A stretch of DNA of 64,000 nt from Mesorhizobium comanense (GTDB lineage Bacteria > Pseudomonadota > Alphaproteobacteria > Rhizobiales > Rhizobiaceae). The stretch is from positions 55,365 to 119,364 of the forward strand of contig NZ_SCNN01000019.1 of assembly GCF_005503535.1 (NCBI RefSeq). Direction: 5' to 3'. The notes beneath the pieces are model-generated. The model did not search any database and was not told the DNA's origin. It saw nothing but the letters and a program-made list of their open reading frames with translations. Position 1 is the stretch's first letter; every line of letters starts with the position of its first letter. Both the position numbers and the translations under genes were made by a program. This document shows positions 7,299 through 15,489 of this stretch, piece after piece.

Positions 7299-8387
7299 CT
7301 ATCGTGAAACCGGTTCGGGGATGGCGGGGGCGATTTCGACGCTGATGCGGCTGGCCCGCGGCAGGACGAAACGCCCCGTCAGATGCCAGAGCAGGGACAC
7401 GACCAGCACGGAGAGGTAGCCATCCACCGCATAGTGCCAGCCGGTGTAGACGGAGCCGAACAGGATAAGTGCGGCGAAGGACCAGCCGGCAATGGCCCAG
7501 CGGCGGCTGAAGCTGCTCAGGAATAAGGCGTTGAGCGTGGCGATCGCGACATGCATGCTCGGCATGGCGGAGATGCCTCCGCCAAGATGCGGGCGGCCGC
7601 TTTCATAGGCCGCAAGCAGATAATCGGCATAGACATGGACCGATCCGGCGAAGCCGTTGCGCGCCAGGGCCATCTGCAATCCCGCAAAGCGGTCGCCGCC
7701 ATGGATCTCATCATAAAAGATCGGCCCGGCGGACGACAGCGCGGTCGCCAGAACAGTGCCGCACAGGACCGTGGTCAGGGCGAAGGCCCAGAGATAACGC
7801 AGGCGCCTGGCAGGGCTGTTCCAGAAGGCGACGAAGAGCAGGATGCCGAACCATTGCACCAGCCAACCATACCCGTAATAGGCGAAGATGATGGCCGAGA
7901 CCGGCCCGGAAACGATGCCGTGCGCCCATGCCCACGGGTCGGTGCCATGCAGCCGAAAGTCGAGCTCAGCCAGCATATGATCGGCATAGAACGGAACGAT
8001 GTCGGGGATGGTGATCTTGAGCGTGGTGAAGGCGGTGACGCCAAGGAAGAACAACAGGATGACGGGCGCGGCGGCCAGCCAGCGCTGCTTCAGCGTGTCC
8101 AGCATGAACCGCGTCGGATGGGGCCGGGCAAATGTCAGCCCGATCACGCCGAGACCAGCCGCCAGAAGCATGGGCAGGAACAAGAGGAAAGGGCGGGCGT
8201 AGGACTCCGAGAGATACAGGTAGCGGCCCGGCTGCAGGCAGAGAGCCGTTGCGGCATAGGCCAGGCAGAGCGCCGTCAGCAGCCAGCCGCTCCTGCTTGC
8301 CGCTATGTCCAGATCATGGAGATCGGTAAAGCGACGATCCCCGCCGCTCCGCCCGCTGTGCGCACGCATCGAAGGACATCCCGCCAT
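7299..8387 (-). CDS. PAP2-superfamily integral membrane phosphatase/transferase
   Basis: 362 residues with about eight hydrophobic segments. The C-terminal part carries the phosphatidic-acid-phosphatase signature: PSMH (family PSGH) near residue 278 and GWHYAVD with the His-x3-Asp pair near residue 320. The family member closest in layout is the inositol-phosphorylceramide-synthase/lipid-phosphatase branch with an extended N-terminal membrane region. It likely acts on a lipid phosphate or lipid-linked headgroup in the inner membrane. The start at 8387 is the longest reading. The ATG at 8369 with GGGA upstream is equally possible. No operon partner is obvious. Confidence 0.82.
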   Translation of the reverse strand: MAGCPSMRAHSGRSGGDRRFTDLHDLDIAASRSGWLLTALCLAYAATALCLQPGRYLYLSESYARPFLLFLPMLLAAGLGVIGLTFARPHPTRFMLDTLKQRWLAAAPVILLFFLGVTAFTTLKITIPDIVPFYADHMLAELDFRLHGTDPWAWAHGIVSGPVSAIIFAYYGYGWLVQWFGILLFVAFWNSPARRLRYLWAFALTTVLCGTVLATALSSAGPIFYDEIHGGDRFAGLQMALARNGFAGSVHVYADYLLAAYESGRPHLGGGISAMPSMHVAIATLNALFLSSFSRRWAIAGWSFAALILFGSVYTGWHYAVDGYLSVLVVSLLWHLTGRFVLPRASRISVEIAPAIPEPVSR

Positions 8388-8582
8388 CTGTCCGGTTTTC
8401 GATGGTTATTTCGCATGTGATGTATTTCAAGATTATTAAGCGCGGAGAACCCCGCAGTTTCAATATTAGTTGTTTACAATGCAATATTTGTTGGCAGGAA
8501 TTTGTTGACGAAACATCGCCAAGGCAGATCCATGTTGCCTGTGCTCCCGACCGTCTGGCGCCTGATATCCGCCGAGGCGGAG

Positions 8583-8611
8583 CGGGCCATCGCCTCGACG
8601 GCGATGGCCCG
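8583..8611. terminator. Perfect 12-bp hairpin in the 8388-8672 gap
   Basis: CGGGCCATCGCC, a 5-base loop, and its exact complement, directly beyond the truncated copy of a SnoaL-gene 3' end. There is no U-tract. The rest of the gap (8388-8580) is AT-rich with no gene visible. Confidence 0.4.
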
Positions 8612-8615
8612 TGGA

Positions 8616-8659
8616 TCAGGCAGCCTTGATCAGGCCGAGCTGGGTGAGGGCGGCGACGC
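8616..8659 (-). repeat. Truncated copy of the SnoaL-like gene 3' end (44-bp direct repeat, left)
   Basis: 44 bases matching 9875-9918 with one mismatch. They encode the same C-terminal residues VAALTQLGLIKAA and stop. The homology ends abruptly next to the stop codon of the unknown gene at 8673, which marks the island edge. Confidence 0.85.
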
Positions 8660-8672
8660 TGATCCTTGCGGT

Positions 8673-9302
8673 TCAATCGATGGTGGGGTTTTGACGGTAG
8701 TCCGTCTTCATCGCGGCCAAATCAAATGTCTTGAGGATGAGGTACAGATCGTCTTGCCGTGGATATTGCTTGGCCAGATAATGGACCATGGCCCGGTAGT
8801 AACGGTAGTGCATCGGAGGGTTGCGAAGATCGTATCGAGAATCGATTTTCCGTTGGTGCTGGAGGTCATGGAACATCCAGAAGATACCCATGAAAGAGAA
8901 AAATTCATTGGGGTATGCCGTCACTAGGTCACGGGTATCGGGTGGGAGCAGCCCTTTTATCTCCACCAGCTTGATCGGTTCGAGACCGTTCTGGGTCATG
9001 GCCCACAAGAGGATGGCGAGGGTTTTTATGAAGCTCAGTTCACCGAAATCGGATTCGAGCACTCCCTGAGCCATAGCTTCGCCCAGAGCCTTCTGGCGCC
9101 ATACGACGTATGACTCTCGCCAATGGCCCATGACTTCCACCAATGCGGCATCGTCCCAAATTATCAGGCACCCACCAAATCCGGCAGCGTACTCATCCGC
9201 ATACCATTTGATCTTCTGCCTCGCGAACGCACTGCCTTGAATAAAATGCAGTGAATCGAGGTCCGCATGCGTGACGCGGTTCTCCACCCCAAACTCCCCC
9301 AT
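8673..9302 (-). CDS. Protein of unknown function in a low-GC island
   Basis: 209 residues, no recognised domain, no signal peptide and no clear membrane segment. Aromatic-rich motifs occur: FFSFMGIFWMFHDLQHQR near residue 135, then RYYRAMVHYLAKQYPRQDDLYL, which looks helical. Base composition is clearly lower in GC than the neighbours, and the gene lies between two copies of a 44-bp repeat, so horizontal acquisition is likely. The ATG at 9302 has an AGGGG directly before it. A GTG at 9287 with GGGGAG six bases upstream is an equally good start. No function is proposed. Confidence 0.7.
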   Translation of the reverse strand: MGEFGVENRVTHADLDSLHFIQGSAFARQKIKWYADEYAAGFGGCLIIWDDAALVEVMGHWRESYVVWRQKALGEAMAQGVLESDFGELSFIKTLAILLWAMTQNGLEPIKLVEIKGLLPPDTRDLVTAYPNEFFSFMGIFWMFHDLQHQRKIDSRYDLRNPPMHYRYYRAMVHYLAKQYPRQDDLYLILKTFDLAAMKTDYRQNPTID

Positions 9303-9318
9303 CCCCTATTTCTTCACG

Positions 9319-9345
9319 TAAAAAAGGGGGCTGCGCGCCCCCTTT
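9319..9345 (-). terminator. Rho-independent terminator for the 9368 gene
   Basis: On the minus strand: GGGGGC, five-base loop, GCCCCC, then a run of T. It lies between the small gene and the downstream unknown gene. Confidence 0.85.
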
Positions 9346-9367
9346 CATTTCCCAGAAATACTGTCGT

Positions 9368-9553
9368 TTATTCTGCGGATGCTGCCTGCGCTTTTGCGTG
9401 CTCACGGATATAGCTGGAAAGCTGCGCATCTGTCCACATCTGTACGGTCTCCGACGTGCGATTCGAGCCATAGCCCTGAACGTGCGGCAATTGCCGCGCC
9501 GCTTCCTTGGCTTTGAGCGCTTCCGCGTGCGCTTGATCGAACTCGTTCATCAT
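9368..9553 (-). CDS. Small helical protein of unknown function
   Basis: 61 residues from the first of two adjacent ATGs (MMNEFDQAHAEAL), which follow AAGGAA. The second ATG at 9550 has the better spacing. The protein is rich in Ala, Glu and Gln and appears to be two short helices (ALKAKEAARQL and AQLSSYIREHAKAQ). It has its own strong terminator downstream, so it is expressed as a single gene. It is part of the low-GC island between the 44-bp repeats. Function unknown. Confidence 0.6.
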   Translation of the reverse strand: MMNEFDQAHAEALKAKEAARQLPHVQGYGSNRTSETVQMWTDAQLSSYIREHAKAQAASAE

Positions 9554-9874
9554 CGTATTCCTTTTCGATGGCAACCAAACCCCTCTGGCTGCACCAGGGC
9601 CATAAAAATCCTAGTTGTACCGGCAAGTCAAACGCCCGGCGGATAACCTGATTCCACAAACAAGCGCTTCTTCGACCAATATAGTGAAAATGTGGCGAAT
9701 TCGCCTTTCTCCGAGACTGAAGTAAGCCTTGTCTCGTCCGATTTCAATCAGAGGTGTGATGTTCTGGCAACAGTGCCGTGAACAATTAAGTGATCGGAGA
9801 AGGTCGATTCGGAGGTTCCATCAAACCATCGAGAGTGGCCCGTATTGCGCATGCGAGCCACTCTCACGTTTGCT
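9554..9874. other. Intergenic region with a hairpin at 9831-9865
   Basis: No gene is supported in these 321 bases. A perfect 9-bp inverted repeat GAGAGTGGC..GCCACTCTC (9831-9839 and 9857-9865) follows the stop of the SnoaL-like gene and may end its transcript. It has no U-tract. Confidence 0.5.
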
Positions 9875-9918
9875 TCAGGCGGCCTTGATCAGGCCGAGCT
9901 GGGTGAGGGCGGCGACGC
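9875..9918 (-). repeat. 44-bp direct repeat, right copy (3' end of SnoaL-like gene)
   Basis: It matches 8616-8659 in 43 of 44 bases. The two copies are 1259 bases apart and enclose the low-GC genes at 8673 and 9368. Confidence 0.85.
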
Positions 9919-10324
9919 CGTCGTCAAGGCCGATCTCCTCGACGATCCTGCCGTCCACCACCTTGAGCACCGTCGTGCCGGTGAAGCGCATGGTGCGGCC
10001 GGTGGCGGCGGGCAGGGCGCCGGCGAGGAAATCGCCGAAGGCCGGACCGGTATGCGTGCCGCCGCCTTCCCATTGGCCGACGACATAGTCGCCCTCGGCA
10101 ATGAGATCGGCCGTGGCCCAGAAGTTGAGATCCGGGAAGGCGGCACGGAAATCGGTCATGAAGGCCTTGATGTCGGCGCGGCCCCGGCGCGGCTCATGCA
10201 GGGAATAGCTGAGCAGCATGTCGGGCGCGGCGATGTCGTCGACCACGCTGAGATCGCAGGTTTCACCCCAGAAGTCGGTGAACCATCTGACGACGACGGC
10301 CTTGTTGTCTTCCTGTTTGGTCAT
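9875..10324 (-). CDS. SnoaL-like polyketide-cyclase / ester-cyclase family protein
   Basis: 149-residue NTF2-fold protein. The start MTKQEDNKAVVVRWF, the FMTDFRAAFPDLNFWATADLIAEGDYVVGQWEGGGTHTG core and the FTGTTVLKVVDGRIVEE strand are typical of the SnoaL group. Members act as cyclases, isomerases or hydrolases on small hydrophobic substrates, so the reaction here cannot be named. The ATG at 10324 with an AGGAC site is the best start. Its last 44 bases are repeated at 8616-8659, which suggests that DNA was inserted at or recombined into this gene end. Confidence 0.8.
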   Translation of the reverse strand: MTKQEDNKAVVVRWFTDFWGETCDLSVVDDIAAPDMLLSYSLHEPRRGRADIKAFMTDFRAAFPDLNFWATADLIAEGDYVVGQWEGGGTHTGPAFGDFLAGALPAATGRTMRFTGTTVLKVVDGRIVEEIGLDDGVAALTQLGLIKAA

Positions 10325-10692
10325 TGGGAGGTCCTCTTCCTGTTTGCGTGAGATCGCCGGGTTGGTTGGCGAACTCGCGCAATCAGTAGGACCGCCGGGC
10401 GGCGGCAAAACTCCGGTTCTTGCCGGGCAATCGAAGGTCGGCCAGCCGAAGCCAGTATCGCCCTCTCGCTGCCCTCGCTACTCCTGCGCTTTCCCGGCCT
10501 TGGCGCGGGCGGCGGTGTCGGTTATTTCGCGCGGGCTGGGTGCGCCCTCCGGCTGTTTGCCTTTCGCGATCTCGGCGGCCGGTTTTCTCCCCGCGAGCTT
10601 TGGCGCTTCCGCCCGTGACGCCACCGGTAACGGTTTCTTGTCTGGTTTTGCCGCAGATTGCCGCGCGGCGGGGATGAGCGAAGACTGAAGAG
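10325..10692. other. Gap without a firmly supported gene
   Basis: An open minus-strand frame ending at 10478 encodes a Lys/Ala/Pro-rich tail (PREITDTAARAKAGKAQE), but it has no credible start codon before running under the GGDEF gene. Nothing else is visible. Confidence 0.35.
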
Positions 10693-12789
10693 ATGGCGCA
10701 TCGGCAGAAGAAGAATCGCGATGAAGCGAGATGGGAGCGCGCGCTGGAGCGTGCGCATCTCGGCGTCTGGGACTGGGATCTTCAAACCGGAGACTGCTTC
10801 TACTCCGCGACATGGGCGCGGATGCTCGGTTACGAGCAGGATGAACTTGCCAATACCAGCGACCTGTGGCTGCGGCTCACCCATCCCGAGGACCGCGAGC
10901 GGGCGCTGGCGAGCGGCGACCGCCACATAGCGGGGCAGACCGATGCCATCGAGACCGAACTCAGGCTGAGGCACAAGCAGGGTCACTGGGTCTGGGTGCT
11001 CGACCGCGGCGGCATCGTCGAGCGCGACGCCGATGGACGGCCGCTCAGGCTGATGGGCGTGCAGACCGACATCAGCAAACAGAAGGCGGCCGAAGCCGAG
11101 CTCGAACAGGTCAACGTCCGCTTCCGCCTGGCACTCGCCGCCAGCGGCACCGGCATCTGGCACTACGACATTGCCACCAACAAGAGTTACTGGGACGCCC
11201 GCACCAGGGACATCTTCGGCCTCGTCGCCGACGCGGACGAGGTCTCCGCCGGCCTGTGGCACACCTATCTGCATCCCGACGACAAGGAGGCCACCGAGCG
11301 CGCCCATCAGGTGGACCTGCGGATGGATACGATAACCGCCAGCCAGTATCGCATCGTCAGGCGCGACGGTGAGGTCCGCCATGTGGAATCGCTGGTCCGC
11401 TTCATCACCGCCGGCGCGGCCGGGCAGATTCTGGGCACGGTGCGCGACATCACCGAGGACAAACTGCGCGAACAGGAACTGGCCTATGCGGCGCGTCACG
11501 ACGCGCTGACCGGGCTTCTCAACCGGGCCGCCTTCGACAGGCTGCTGGCCGGCCATATCGCCACCAGCGTGCCGCTGGCGGTGTTTTATGTCGATCTCGA
11601 CTACTTCAAGGCGCTCAACGATTTCGCCGGCCACGCCGCCGGTGATCTGGCGCTGAAGAACGTCGCCGCCGGCATCGGCCGCTGCCTGCCGCCCTCGGCG
11701 CATGCCGCGCGCCTGGGCGGCGACGAATTCGCCCTGCTGGTGCCCAATTGCGATGTCGCGCAGGCCGAGCGGCTGGCCGGCGCCATACTGGCCGCCGTGC
11801 GCGGCGCCGACCTGGGGCTTGCCGCGACATCGCGGCGGCTCGCGGCAAGCATCGGCATCGCCATCGTCCATGACCATGCCACCACGGTCGCCGACGCGCT
11901 GGCCTGCGCCGACGACGCCTGCTACGCGGCCAAGGCCGCCGGGCGCGACCGCTTCGCCGTGTTCTCGGCCGAGGCCGCCTCGGGCGGTCTGAACGCAGCG
12001 CGGCTTGCCGCCGATACGGTCGACGCCATGGAGGACGGCAGGCTGAAACTGTTCGGCCAGCAGATCCACCGGCTGGGCCGGCCCTGGCAGGAAAACCGCC
12101 ATGTCGAGGTGCTGGCGCGGCTTGTCGGGCGCGGCGGCCAGCTGATACCGCCCGGCGAATTCATCCCGGCGGCGGAACGCTTCGGCATCGCCGCGCGGCT
12201 CGATCGCTGGATCATCCGCAGGGCGCTGACGCTCCATGGCGCGGCGATGAAATCGGGCGCGATCACGCTTGGCTTCAACCTGTCCGCACAGACGCTGAGC
12301 GATCCAGGACTTTGGGACTTCGTCGACGGCATCATCGGGGAGACCGGGGCGCCGCACCAGGGCATCGGCTTCGAGATCACCGAAACCGCCGCCGTCACCA
12401 ATTTCGATGCCGCCGAGGCCTTCGTGCGCAAGGCGCGCGCGCGGCGCTGCAAGGTCAGCCTCGACGATTTCGGCGCCGGCATGAGTTCGTTCGAATATCT
12501 CAGGCGCTTTCCCGTCGACGCCATCAAGATCGACGGTTCCTTCATCGAACATATCACCGAGAGCCGCTTCGACCGCGAGATCGTGCTGGCCATAGCAAGC
12601 ATTGCCCGCAGCCTCGGCTGCGCGGTGGTGGGCGAGAAGATCGAGCGGCAGGACAGCGTGGCCATGCTGAGCGACATGGGCGTCGAGTTCGGCCAGGGCT
12701 TCCTGCTGCACAGGCCCGAGCCGCTGGAGCAGATCGTGGAGCGTGCGGGCATGGCGGCGGAGGAGACGCTGGTACGCAGGGTCTCCTAG
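10693..12789 (+). CDS. PAS-PAS-GGDEF-EAL cyclic-di-GMP turnover protein
   Basis: 698-residue cytoplasmic protein. Two PAS domains (about residues 12-128 and 142-255, each closing with a DIS/DIT motif), then GGDEF (262-425) with intact GGDEF at 342-346. No RxxD inhibitory site is seen five residues before it. The EAL domain (435-690) has EVL at 472-474 instead of EAL. The other phosphodiesterase residues are present: N529, E561, DD591-592, K612, E648 and Q668. Both diguanylate cyclase and phosphodiesterase activities are therefore plausible. No transmembrane segment is present, so signals are sensed through the PAS domains. The gene stands alone. Confidence 0.92.
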   Translation: MAHRQKKNRDEARWERALERAHLGVWDWDLQTGDCFYSATWARMLGYEQDELANTSDLWLRLTHPEDRERALASGDRHIAGQTDAIETELRLRHKQGHWVWVLDRGGIVERDADGRPLRLMGVQTDISKQKAAEAELEQVNVRFRLALAASGTGIWHYDIATNKSYWDARTRDIFGLVADADEVSAGLWHTYLHPDDKEATERAHQVDLRMDTITASQYRIVRRDGEVRHVESLVRFITAGAAGQILGTVRDITEDKLREQELAYAARHDALTGLLNRAAFDRLLAGHIATSVPLAVFYVDLDYFKALNDFAGHAAGDLALKNVAAGIGRCLPPSAHAARLGGDEFALLVPNCDVAQAERLAGAILAAVRGADLGLAATSRRLAASIGIAIVHDHATTVADALACADDACYAAKAAGRDRFAVFSAEAASGGLNAARLAADTVDAMEDGRLKLFGQQIHRLGRPWQENRHVEVLARLVGRGGQLIPPGEFIPAAERFGIAARLDRWIIRRALTLHGAAMKSGAITLGFNLSAQTLSDPGLWDFVDGIIGETGAPHQGIGFEITETAAVTNFDAAEAFVRKARARRCKVSLDDFGAGMSSFEYLRRFPVDAIKIDGSFIEHITESRFDREIVLAIASIARSLGCAVVGEKIERQDSVAMLSDMGVEFGQGFLLHRPEPLEQIVERAGMAAEETLVRRVS

Positions 12790-12794
12790 TCCGG

Positions 12795-13001
12795 TCAAGC
12801 GGGTCGCGGCGCTGCCGGCGGGGGGAATTCCAGCACGCCAGCCTCGGGCCGCCTGTGCTGCGCCTCCGCTACAGTCTCGATCAGCAGGTCGAGGGCCTCA
12901 CATGTCGAGCGGCTCGTCTCGTCATTGCCGCGCAGATAGTGGTAGGCGCGTTCGAGATGGATACGGGCGGCTGAAAAATCGCTGGTCAATGGTCCCTCCA
13001 T
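12795..13001 (-). CDS. Small rhizobial-type protein of unknown function
   Basis: 68 residues. A predicted helical pair (FSAARIHLERAYHYLRGNDETSRSTCEALDLLIETVAEAQHR in two parts) is followed by a Pro-rich tail. The ATG at 13001 has a GGGCGGG stretch just upstream. It is convergent with the GGDEF/EAL gene, whose stop is 5 bases away. The helical pattern and codon use support a real gene, but no function can be given. Confidence 0.65.
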   Translation of the reverse strand: MEGPLTSDFSAARIHLERAYHYLRGNDETSRSTCEALDLLIETVAEAQHRRPEAGVLEFPPPAAPRPA

Positions 13002-13197
13002 GATCCCGCCCTAATATAGCTTCGCCCGCCTGCCGGAACGCCGGGTAAATATCCACAGGCGCCTTTTAGTCAAATGCCACGGGCTCGTGCCGGAAAGACC
13101 GCTTCACTGGTCCCGCTGTCAGGAGAGACACCGCCCAACCCTTTGCCATGCCTTGCCGCACGGCTAGAGTGCCACCTCCTTGTCCGAGGTGGCATCC

Positions 13198-13923
13198 ATG
13201 ATCGTCCAGGCCTGCATCAACGGCGCGCGTGCGCGCGATTTCCATCCCGCGCTGCCGCTGACCGCGCCGGCGATGGCCACTGATGCGGCGGCCTGCGTCG
13301 CCGCCGGGGCGGCCGAACTGCATATCCATCCGCGTGGTGCCGACGGGCGCGAGAGCCTGGCCGCGGTCGACTCGACGGTGCTGGCGGTGCGCCACGCCTG
13401 CCCGGGCACGCTGGTCGGCGTTTCGACCGGCGCCTGGATCGAGAACGATGTGGCGCGCACCCGCGCGGCGATCGCGGCCTGGCGCGAACTGCCCGACTAT
13501 GCGTCGGTCAATTTGTCGGAGACCGACGCGCCCGCCGTCATGGAACTGCTGCGCCAGCGTGGCGTCGGCATCGAGGCCGGGCTTGCCACGATCGCCGATG
13601 CCGAGCGCTTCATCGGCCTTGCCGATCATGGGCGGGTGCTGCGCGTGCTGATCGAGATCGACATCCAGGATCTCGCCGCCGCACTCGACGAAGCAAGCGG
13701 CATCGCCGCGGTGCTCGAACGCGCCGAAATGCGGCGGCCGATCCTGCTGCACGGTGTCGACGCCACAGTGTGGCCCTTCGTCGAGCTGGCGCACAACAAG
13801 CGCTGGTCGACGCGCGTCGGGCTGGAAGACGGCAAGACGCTGGCGGATGGCACGACGGCGAAGGACAATGCGCAGATTGTCGCCGCGGCGGTGTCGGTGT
13901 TTCGCCAGCCGCCCGCCGGCTGA
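13198..13923 (+). CDS. Beta-keto acid cleavage enzyme family protein (DUF849/BKACE)
   Basis: 241-residue TIM-barrel enzyme of the 3-keto-5-aminohexanoate cleavage family, which condenses a beta-keto acid with acetyl-CoA under zinc catalysis. The start MIVQACINGARA and the zinc-binding ELHIHPRGADG near residues 39-49 are recognisable, as are the later strands VSTGAWIE and LHGVDATVWPFVELA. It is shorter than the usual 270-310 residues, lacking part of the C-terminal extension. The ATG at 13198 follows GAGGTGG. It is convergent with the hydroxycinnamate CoA-ligase gene. The true keto-acid substrate is unknown. Confidence 0.82.
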   Translation: MIVQACINGARARDFHPALPLTAPAMATDAAACVAAGAAELHIHPRGADGRESLAAVDSTVLAVRHACPGTLVGVSTGAWIENDVARTRAAIAAWRELPDYASVNLSETDAPAVMELLRQRGVGIEAGLATIADAERFIGLADHGRVLRVLIEIDIQDLAAALDEASGIAAVLERAEMRRPILLHGVDATVWPFVELAHNKRWSTRVGLEDGKTLADGTTAKDNAQIVAAAVSVFRQPPAG

Positions 13924-13936
13924 ACGGCGGTCTGCC

Positions 13937-15451
13937 TCAGTCCTGCCCTCGGGCCGATGCGGTCCACGCACGCAGAACGTGTTTCTGGATCTTGCCGGAC
14001 GCGGTGCGCGGCAGGGCTTCGGTCGCCAGGAACTCCTTCGGCACCTTGTAGCGGGCGATGCGGGCGCCGCAGTGGGCCGCCAGCATTGCCGGGTCGAGAA
14101 CGCGGCCAGGCTTGGCCACGACAAAGGCACGCCCGACCTCGCCCCAGCGCTCGTCGGCGATGCCGATCACGGCGGCTTCCGCGATGTCGGGGTGCTCGAG
14201 CAGCACCGTCTCGATTTCCACGGGGTAGACGTTCTCGCCGCCGGAGATGAACATGTCCTTGCGCCGGTCGACGAGGGTAACGAAGCCTTCGTCATCGCGC
14301 CGCGCTATGTCGCCGGTGCGCAGCCAGCCATCGGGTGTGAAGGCGCAGGCGGTGTCTTGCGGCCTGTTCCAATAGCCTGGCGTGACGTTGGGGCCGGACA
14401 GCCAGATCTCGCCGGGTTCGCCGTCGGCGACGTCGCGGCCGTCCTCGCCGACGATGCGCAGCCCGACCATCGGCGCCGGCAGACCGGCCGAGCCTGCCTT
14501 GTCCGCGATCCGGCCGGCCTCGACCGGCATGCCGAGCACGGTGCCAGCCTCCGTCATGCCGAAGCCGTCGGCCATGCGGATGCCCTGGGCCAGCCACCAC
14601 TTTATATCGACGGCCGGATTTGGCGCGCCGCCGGTGAAGATGGCGGTGAGCGAGGTCCAGCGCGACGGCGTGAAGCCGGGATGATCGCGCAACATCCGCG
14701 CCATCTGCGGCACGCAGAAATAGTGGGTGACGCCGAGCGCGGGATCGGCAAGGCGGCGGTTGGTGACGCCGGCATCGAAGCCGGACGAGATCAGCACCGT
14801 GCCGCCTTGCAGCAGGGGCGGACGCAGATTGGTGATAAGGCCGATGACATGGAACATCGGCGCGTCGCAGAGGAAGACGCTGGCATTGCCGACCCGACCC
14901 AGCACGCCGAAATTGATCGCGGTGGCCAGGGCGTTGCGTTCGGTGACGATGACGCCTTTCGGCCGGCCCGACGTGCCCGACGTGTAGAGGATGATCGAGG
15001 GCGTATCGTCGGCGGGCAGGGGACGGCGCGGCGCCGGGTCGTGCGCGACGACCGCTGCCGCGAAGGCTTCGACTTCGACGGGGATGCAGCGCCCCGGCAA
15101 CGCCGCTTGCAGCGCGGCGTCATGCAGCAGCAGAACCGGATCGCAGTCGGCGAGGATCGCCTGCTGTTCCGCGCTCGCGAGCCGCCAGTTGACCGGCACG
15201 AAGATGGCGCCGAGCCGCATCGCGGCCTGCTGCAGGATCAGCAGGTCGGCGCTGTTGCGGGCAAGCGCGGCGATGCGCTGCCCCTGTTCGACGCGATAGC
15301 CGTTTGCAAGAACGCCGACGGCACGCTGGATGGCCTCGTCCAAGGCGCGGTAGGTCCAGCGTCGGCCGGACGCCAGGTCGACGCAGGCAAGGCGATCAGG
15401 CTGCGCGCGGGCATGCAGGGCCACCGGATCCGAAGTCGTAAAGGCCGGCAT
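13937..15451 (-). CDS. fcs: Acyl-CoA synthetase, probable feruloyl/4-coumaroyl-CoA ligase
   Basis: 504-residue adenylate-forming ligase: P-loop YTSGTSGRPKG near residue 165, adenine motif DGFGMTEAG near 305, hinge GWLRTGDIARRDDEGFVTLVDRRKD near 385, and the catalytic lysine in ASGKIQKH near the C-terminus. The second ATG of the region (15451) has GGAGGAG at six bases, so it is chosen over an earlier in-frame codon. It lies 38 bases downstream of a clear hydroxycinnamoyl-CoA hydratase-lyase gene on the same strand. That context makes a hydroxycinnamate:CoA ligase the best specific call. By sequence alone only the superfamily is certain. Confidence 0.82.
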   Translation of the reverse strand: MPAFTTSDPVALHARAQPDRLACVDLASGRRWTYRALDEAIQRAVGVLANGYRVEQGQRIAALARNSADLLILQQAAMRLGAIFVPVNWRLASAEQQAILADCDPVLLLHDAALQAALPGRCIPVEVEAFAAAVVAHDPAPRRPLPADDTPSIILYTSGTSGRPKGVIVTERNALATAINFGVLGRVGNASVFLCDAPMFHVIGLITNLRPPLLQGGTVLISSGFDAGVTNRRLADPALGVTHYFCVPQMARMLRDHPGFTPSRWTSLTAIFTGGAPNPAVDIKWWLAQGIRMADGFGMTEAGTVLGMPVEAGRIADKAGSAGLPAPMVGLRIVGEDGRDVADGEPGEIWLSGPNVTPGYWNRPQDTACAFTPDGWLRTGDIARRDDEGFVTLVDRRKDMFISGGENVYPVEIETVLLEHPDIAEAAVIGIADERWGEVGRAFVVAKPGRVLDPAMLAAHCGARIARYKVPKEFLATEALPRTASGKIQKHVLRAWTASARGQD

Positions 15452-15489
15452 GCGCATCTCCTCCCAGATTGCGTCCGTGGCTTGTTGCG

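Noticed and set aside
10478..10690. Possible basic protein ending PREITDTAARAKAGKAQE on the minus strand
   Set aside because: The C-terminus looks protein-like, but no start codon with a ribosome site exists before the frame runs under the GGDEF/EAL gene.
10522..12798. 758-residue open frame on the minus strand
   Set aside because: It is the antisense shadow of the PAS-PAS-GGDEF-EAL gene, whose motifs are intact. The minus-strand protein has low-complexity His/Gly/Arg-rich sequence without any domain.
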